The notes beneath the pieces were generated by a model. That model had not been told where the DNA came from, ran no database searches, and saw nothing but the letters and a program-made list of their open reading frames with translations. Both the position numbers and the translations under genes were made by a program. This document shows, one piece after another, positions 33,834-39,039 of a stretch of DNA of 39,039 nucleotides; the first letter of the stretch is position 1, and every line of letters starts with the position of its first letter. Location of the stretch: contig CANQMI010000005.1 of assembly GCA_947624905.1 (NCBI GenBank), positions 1 to 39,039 of the forward strand. Direction: 5' to 3'. This stretch comes from an uncultured Clostridia bacterium. GTDB taxonomy: Bacteria; Bacillota; Clostridia; TANB77; CAG-508.

Positions 33834-33872
33834 AAGTTACCATTCATCTTTAGCATGAATGGTAACTTTAAA
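33834..33872. terminator. Bidirectional terminator between convergent genes
   Basis: aaagttaccattcat-ctttagc-atgaatggtaacttt. Confidence 0.85.
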
Positions 33873-33891
33873 ATATATAAATACTAATCTC

Positions 33892-35172
33892 CTAATGAGA
33901 TCTCAAATGTTCAGCATCTTCGGATAAATCTTTTTCTGCATACTCAAGAAGCGTATCTGGATCAGCTTCAGGATATTTTTCACATATACTATGATAACGT
34001 GATATAATTTCTTGATCAGTAAATATATCTCCAATATTTTCATCATGAGCTTTAATTTTTTCAAGAATATCTTGATGGCCAGTAGATGGATCTCCATCAG
34101 CCTCATCTAATGTTAAAGTATGCTCATTATGTTTTTGATGCTCATTTATTTCGTCAATCATCTCAGGAACTTTATCAATGCCTTTCTTCTGAGAAAACTC
34201 TCTTCGTACTTCATAAGTTGTATATCGAGTACGTTCATCTTCAAGCTTCTCAGAAATAACATCTCTATGAGAAGTCCTATCCATATATCCAAATCCAACT
34301 TCAATATAGCCCATAGAACCTATTCTTGCAGTGATGATACCATTTTTAACGATATTTGATTTAACAGCAAAAGAAGATTTTACAGACTTTTCTTGAACGC
34401 TTGAACCATCTCTATTTACTTCATATACGTTTTTATTAGAATCTTTGCCTCCAACTTGAGTTAACACATCAGAATATTCAAGAGAACCATCAGGATTTTT
34501 AATCATGCACACAAGACTAGTTGTATATGGTAAATTAGATTTATCAGGAATATTTGTAGGATAAACAACAACTAATTTTGAGCCTGCAGGAACACCGAGA
34601 ATATCAGCTAAAGTGTATTTTTCATCAACTTTTACATCCATATTAATTTCCTGCTTAGCAGTAACATCATTTAAAATATCTTGACTTGGTGAAACCTCAT
34701 CAGTCTTTTGAAAATCATCTTTTTCATAGCTTTCTCTGCTCTTAGCCTTAGAAAGATCATTCTCATCTAACATTCTATCCAAATCAACTTCAGACATAGA
34801 ACGTATATCTTCTTTCTTGACACCTAGTTTATTAGCAATATTGTCAAGTTGTCTATCTAAATCACTTAGAGAAACAACATCTACTTTATGCGCATTTTGA
34901 AACTGAGCAAGGAAACTTAAATCATCTTGAGCAAATTCTTCAGCAGGATAAATTTTGCCATCATTGCTACGACCTGTAATGATGAATCTTTGAGAAATAT
35001 CTCCGTTAGGCATTTCATCAACTATGACAAAAACATCATTTGTAATTATAACTTTACCATTTGGAGAATCTTCTTCTGAAGAAAGAGTAGCAATAAGCTT
35101 GATATCTTTGCTAAAGTCATTTTTCTTTTCTTCGTAAATTTCTTGAAGAGTGTCATACAAACTTTTATCCAT
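33892..35172 (-). CDS. Hypothetical acidic protein, 426 aa
   Basis: Long intact ORF with upstream RBS; no in-frame CGG; no family recognised. Confidence 0.85.
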   Translation of the reverse strand: MDKSLYDTLQEIYEEKKNDFSKDIKLIATLSSEEDSPNGKVIITNDVFVIVDEMPNGDISQRFIITGRSNDGKIYPAEEFAQDDLSFLAQFQNAHKVDVVSLSDLDRQLDNIANKLGVKKEDIRSMSEVDLDRMLDENDLSKAKSRESYEKDDFQKTDEVSPSQDILNDVTAKQEINMDVKVDEKYTLADILGVPAGSKLVVVYPTNIPDKSNLPYTTSLVCMIKNPDGSLEYSDVLTQVGGKDSNKNVYEVNRDGSSVQEKSVKSSFAVKSNIVKNGIITARIGSMGYIEVGFGYMDRTSHRDVISEKLEDERTRYTTYEVRREFSQKKGIDKVPEMIDEINEHQKHNEHTLTLDEADGDPSTGHQDILEKIKAHDENIGDIFTDQEIISRYHSICEKYPEADPDTLLEYAEKDLSEDAEHLRSH

Positions 35173-35376
35173 AATAAATTATCCCTTCTTTTAAAATATT
35201 CAGTGGGAATACAAACTCAAGTATTAAAATACACCAAACTTGATCAAGTTTTAGTGTCCACTAATTATGTAACAATTATAACATAGAAGTAAAAATAAGT
35301 CAAAAAAATTGTTTTGTTCGCTAGTATTTGACAAAATATTATTATATAATTGCAAAAGAAAGGAATGATTAAAAAT

Positions 35377-36667
35377 ATGAATATTATTGAAATAATTAGT
35401 AAAAAGAGAGATAAAGAAAAACTTAGCCAAGAAGAAATAGAATATTTTGTAAATGGATACACAAAAGGAGAAATAACAGACTATCAGGCAGCAGCACTAG
35501 TAATGGCTATATATATAAATGGAATGGACTATGAGGAAATAAAAAACTTGACGATTGCAATGGCAAATTCTGGAGAAACACTTGATTTAAGTGATATATC
35601 AAAAACCATAATAGATAAACATTCAAGTGGAGGTGTAGGAGATAAAATAACCTTGATAGTAATGCCAATAATCGCATCATTTGGTATTCCAGTAGCCAAA
35701 ATGTCAGGAAGAGGCCTTGGAATAACAGGAGGAACAATAGACAAACTAGAATCAATACCAGGATACAAAACAGATATAAGCCTTGACGAATTCAAAAACA
35801 ATATAAAAGAAATAGGAATAAGTTTAATAGGACAGACAAAAGACTTAGCACCAGCAGACAAAAAAATATATGCACTAAGAGATACGATAGCATGTACAGA
35901 TAGCATACCACTTATAGCCTCAAGCATAATGAGCAAAAAAATAGCAGCAGGAGCAAATAAGCTTGTACTTGAAGTAACATGTGGAAGCGGAGCATTTATG
36001 AAAGAAGAAAAAGAAGCAGAAGAACTAAGTAGGCTTATGAAAAAAATAGGAGAACTTGCAGGAATAGAAACAATATGTGTAATGACAAACATGAATCAGC
36101 CAATAGGAAGAGCAGTAGGAAATTCATTAGAAATAGAAGAAACAGTAGAATCTTTAAAAGGAAATATTGCAGAAGATGTAAAACAAGTAGTACTAACCAT
36201 CGCAGGATATATATTAAAACTTGCAGGATATGGAGAAGACTTGAATGAAAATAAAAAAAGAGCATGGGAAAAAATACAAAACGGAGAAGCATATAAGAAA
36301 TTTGTTCAATTAATTGAGAAACAATATGGAGACGTAAAATACCTTGAGGACATCAAAAAAGCAAAATATATAATACCAATCAAGGCAGAAAAATCAGGAT
36401 ATGTAGTAAATTTACAAGCTGAGAACATAGGAAAAGCATCAATAACACTAGGAGCAGGAAGAATGAAAAAAGAAGATGAAATAGACCATACTGCTCGGAA
36501 TAATTCTTGAGAAAAAAATAGGAGATCAAGTAAGCCAAGGAGAAGTACTTGCATATATACATTCAAATCAAGAAGATATAGAAGAAGCAAAGAAAAAGAT
36601 AATGGAGGCATACCAGATAGAAATAGAAAAACCACAAGAATACAGACATATATTAAATATCATATAA
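35377..36667 (+). CDS. pdp: Pyrimidine-nucleoside phosphorylase, +1 recoding at CGGA 36496-36499
   Basis: KHSSGGVGDKITLIVMPI, MSGRGLGITGGTIDKLESIPG; skipping C36496 restores DEIDHTAGIILEKKIGDQVSQGEVLAYIHSNQEDIEEAKKKI. Confidence 0.93.
36496..36499 (+). other. CGGA recoding site in pdp
   Basis: In-frame CGG; HTA-G-IILEKKIG. Confidence 0.92.
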
Positions 36668-36699
36668 TATATGTTGATTACGAAAGGAAGAAAATAACA

Positions 36700-38976
36700 A
36701 TGATAGATATACTTCAAGAATTAAACGATAAACAAAAAGAAGCAGTTTTGGCAGTAAATGGACCATGCCTTGTAATAGCAGGAGCAGGAAGCGGAAAAAC
36801 GAAAGTATTAACACATAAAATAGCATATTTAATACAAGAAGAAGGAGTAAATCCATGGAATATACTTGCAATTACTTTTACAAACAAAGCTGCAAATGAG
36901 ATGAAAGAAAGAATAGAAAAACTACTAGGAGATATATCAAATGATATGTGGGTCGGAACTTTTCACTCTATATGTGTTAGAATTTTAAGACGATATATAG
37001 ATAGATTAGGATTTACATCATCATTTGTAATCTTTGATACAACTGACCAAAAATCATTAATAAAAGAATGTATGAAAGAACTAAAAATAGATGACAAAAT
37101 GTTTACAGAAAAAAGCATCATGTACGAAATAAGCAATGCAAAAAATGATATGCTTGAACCTCAGGAATATGCAAAAAAAACAAACAATGAAATCAGAAAA
37201 GAAGTTATTTCAAGTGTATATACTTTATATCAAAAAAAATTAAAAGAAAATAATGCACTTGATTTTGATGATATAATAAATTTCTGCATCAAGATATTAA
37301 TTCAAGAACCAGAGGCACTTGAATATTATTCTGATAAATTCAAATACATATTAGTAGATGAATATCAAGATACAAACAAATCGCAATTCACATTAATAAC
37401 GCTTTTATCTGCTAGAAATGGAAATATAACAGTAGTAGGAGATAATGATCAAGGAATATATTCATTTAGAGGTGCAGATATAAAAAATATATTAAACTTC
37501 GAGAATGACTTCCCAGGAACTAAAATTATAAAACTAGAGCAAAACTATCGTTGCACAAAAAATATATTAAATGTTGCAAACTCTGTAATAAAAAATAATG
37601 AAGTAAAATATGAAAAAAAATTATGGACAGAAAATCAAGAAGGAAAAATGGTTACAGCATATCTTCTTGACAATGAATATGAAGAATCAAGATATGTAGT
37701 AGAACAAATAGAACGTTTGAGACGTGAGGAATATTATAAGTATTCAGACTTTGCAATCCTCTACAGAATGAATACGCAATCTCGTGTATTTGAAAATGTT
37801 TTAAATAGAGCAGAAATACCATACAAAATAATAGGAGGATTAAAGTTCTACGAAAGAAAAGAGATAAAAGACACAATAGCATATTTAAGATTAATATATA
37901 ACACAAAAGATAATCTAAGTTTAAGAAGAATAATAAATGAGCCTAAAAGAGGAATAGGAAATACAAGCATAGAAAAAATCATTGAAATTGCTGACAGAGA
38001 AGGAAAATCAATGTATGAAATAATAAAAAATGCAGATCAATACGGATTAAATCGAGTATATGCAAATACACGTGAATTTGTAGAAGTAATAGATGAACTA
38101 GTAAGTAAAGCAAATGAGATGACAGTATCGGAATTAACAGAAGCAGTTCTAAAAAAGACGGGATATATAAAAGCTCTTGAGGAAGAAAAAACACAAGAAG
38201 CGGAAAATAGGATAGAAAACCTTGAAGAATTATTAACAGAAACTATGGAATTTGATCAAGAGGCAGAAAATGATTTAGGAAATTTCTTAGAGAGCATATC
38301 ACTTACAAGCGACATAGATGAACTTGACGAACCAAAAGAACAAGTAACATTAATGACGCTTCATAGTGCTAAAGGACTAGAATTTCCAGTAGTATTTTTA
38401 GTAGGATTAGAAGAGGGAATATTCCCAGGAAATAAATCAATAGATGAACCAAATGGAATAGAAGAAGAGAGAAGACTATGTTATGTAGGAATAACAAGAG
38501 CAAAAGAATACTTATATATGACATGCGCTAAAACAAGGACTATATTTGGTTCAACATCATATAACGCAGTATCAAGATTTTTAAAAGAAATACCAGAAGA
38601 ATATCTCAGTCAAGAAAGCTTGCTAAGTACAGACAGCAGAGACAACTATCAAGAAGATGATTACGAATGGAGCTATGCGGGAAATACGACAAGGCAATAT
38701 AGAGAAAATCCATATCTTAGCAATAAAAAAGTTCAAGTCAATGGATTTGCGTTTAGAACGCCAGAAAGTTTTCTGAATGGACTAAATAAGAAACAAAACG
38801 ATTTTGATATATCAAAATATCAAGAAGGATCAAGAGTATATCATAAAAAGTTTGGAAAAGGAACAATAAACTATGTAGAAGAAGAGGGAGAGGACTATAA
38901 AATAGATATAACTTTTGATCAAGCAGGACATAAGCGTTTAATGGCAAAATATGCAGCACTGGAAGTAATAGAATAA
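36700..38976 (+). CDS. pcrA: ATP-dependent DNA helicase PcrA/UvrD
   Basis: LNDKQKEAVLAVNGPCLVIAGAGSGKTKVLTHKIAYLI, VDEYQDTNKSQ, LMTLHSAKGLEFPVVFLVGLEEG. Confidence 0.97.
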   Translation: MIDILQELNDKQKEAVLAVNGPCLVIAGAGSGKTKVLTHKIAYLIQEEGVNPWNILAITFTNKAANEMKERIEKLLGDISNDMWVGTFHSICVRILRRYIDRLGFTSSFVIFDTTDQKSLIKECMKELKIDDKMFTEKSIMYEISNAKNDMLEPQEYAKKTNNEIRKEVISSVYTLYQKKLKENNALDFDDIINFCIKILIQEPEALEYYSDKFKYILVDEYQDTNKSQFTLITLLSARNGNITVVGDNDQGIYSFRGADIKNILNFENDFPGTKIIKLEQNYRCTKNILNVANSVIKNNEVKYEKKLWTENQEGKMVTAYLLDNEYEESRYVVEQIERLRREEYYKYSDFAILYRMNTQSRVFENVLNRAEIPYKIIGGLKFYERKEIKDTIAYLRLIYNTKDNLSLRRIINEPKRGIGNTSIEKIIEIADREGKSMYEIIKNADQYGLNRVYANTREFVEVIDELVSKANEMTVSELTEAVLKKTGYIKALEEEKTQEAENRIENLEELLTETMEFDQEAENDLGNFLESISLTSDIDELDEPKEQVTLMTLHSAKGLEFPVVFLVGLEEGIFPGNKSIDEPNGIEEERRLCYVGITRAKEYLYMTCAKTRTIFGSTSYNAVSRFLKEIPEEYLSQESLLSTDSRDNYQEDDYEWSYAGNTTRQYRENPYLSNKKVQVNGFAFRTPESFLNGLNKKQNDFDISKYQEGSRVYHKKFGKGTINYVEEEGEDYKIDITFDQAGHKRLMAKYAALEVIE

Positions 38977-39039
38977 CAGTAACAATTGGTTATTATTCAC
39001 AGTTAAATAAAAAAGAAACTGTAATAATTTTAACAATTG

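Noticed and set aside
849-36499. Sequencing or assembly errors inserting C before GG
   Set aside because: All 17 extra Cs sit at a codon boundary directly before a Gly codon. Random insertions before GG should also hit TGG, AGG, intergenic DNA and other codon phases. The SRP RNA core GTCCGGAAGGAAGCAGC is intact. Raw reads would still be needed to exclude this fully.
849-36499. Simple sense reassignment of CGG to another amino acid
   Set aside because: A triplet reassignment cannot restore the frame; 11 of the sites lie where the downstream conserved region is only in the +1 frame.
849-36499. Transcriptional slippage
   Set aside because: No homopolymer runs at the sites.
14040-36667. Ten genes being pseudogenes
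   Set aside because: Set includes essential rpoC, murF and ddl; both sides of each break stay conserved and there are no other lesions or premature stops.
424-38959. Numerous minus-strand ORFs of 60-190 aa in the track
   Set aside because: Antisense to conserved genes, rich in Leu/Phe/Ser from low-GC mirror coding, no RBS or family match; only 33892-35172 is convincing.
1-39039. CRISPR arrays, tRNA genes, transposons
   Set aside because: No regular repeat-spacer pattern, cloverleaf tRNA sequence or transposase seen; the predicted recoding tRNA is not in this window.

Overview
AT-rich 39 kb chromosomal window from a spore-forming Firmicute, probably a clostridial relative. Genes seen: tadA (partial), SRP RNA, dnaX, ybaB, recR, an M23 peptidase, an MGDG-synthase/UgtP-like glycosyltransferase, ypeB, an alpha/beta SASP, a DUF1653 protein, a radical SAM protein, rpoB, rpoC, murF, ddl, a DnaJ-domain protein, a TraG/VirD4-like ATPase, a membrane glycosyltransferase, SbcD/SbcC-like proteins, prfA, spoIIID, cdd, a DUF2207 protein, a ZIP transporter, a pyrimidine-nucleoside phosphorylase and pcrA. 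The main result is a consistent translational recoding signature. Ten low-GC genes, including essential rpoC, murF and ddl, look frameshifted under the standard code. Each break is at an in-frame CGG. If every in-frame CGGN is read as one four-base unit giving Gly (C skipped, GGN read), all ten genes become intact and regain recognisable family motifs. I count 17 such sites (12 CGGA, 3 CGGC, 2 CGGT). Six lie in the C-terminal tail of the DUF2207 protein, where the reading turns an Arg/Pro/Glu-rich string into a Gly-rich tail typical of that family. Roughly 80 out-of-frame CGG trinucleotides cause no break, and I found no in-frame CGG read as Arg in any low-GC gene. The only in-frame CGGs that must stay triplets are in two higher-GC genes: spoIIID and an orphan ORF at 8246. 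I propose genome-wide +1 frameshift or quadruplet decoding of CGGN as glycine; the tRNA or mechanism is not in this window. All counts were made by eye.
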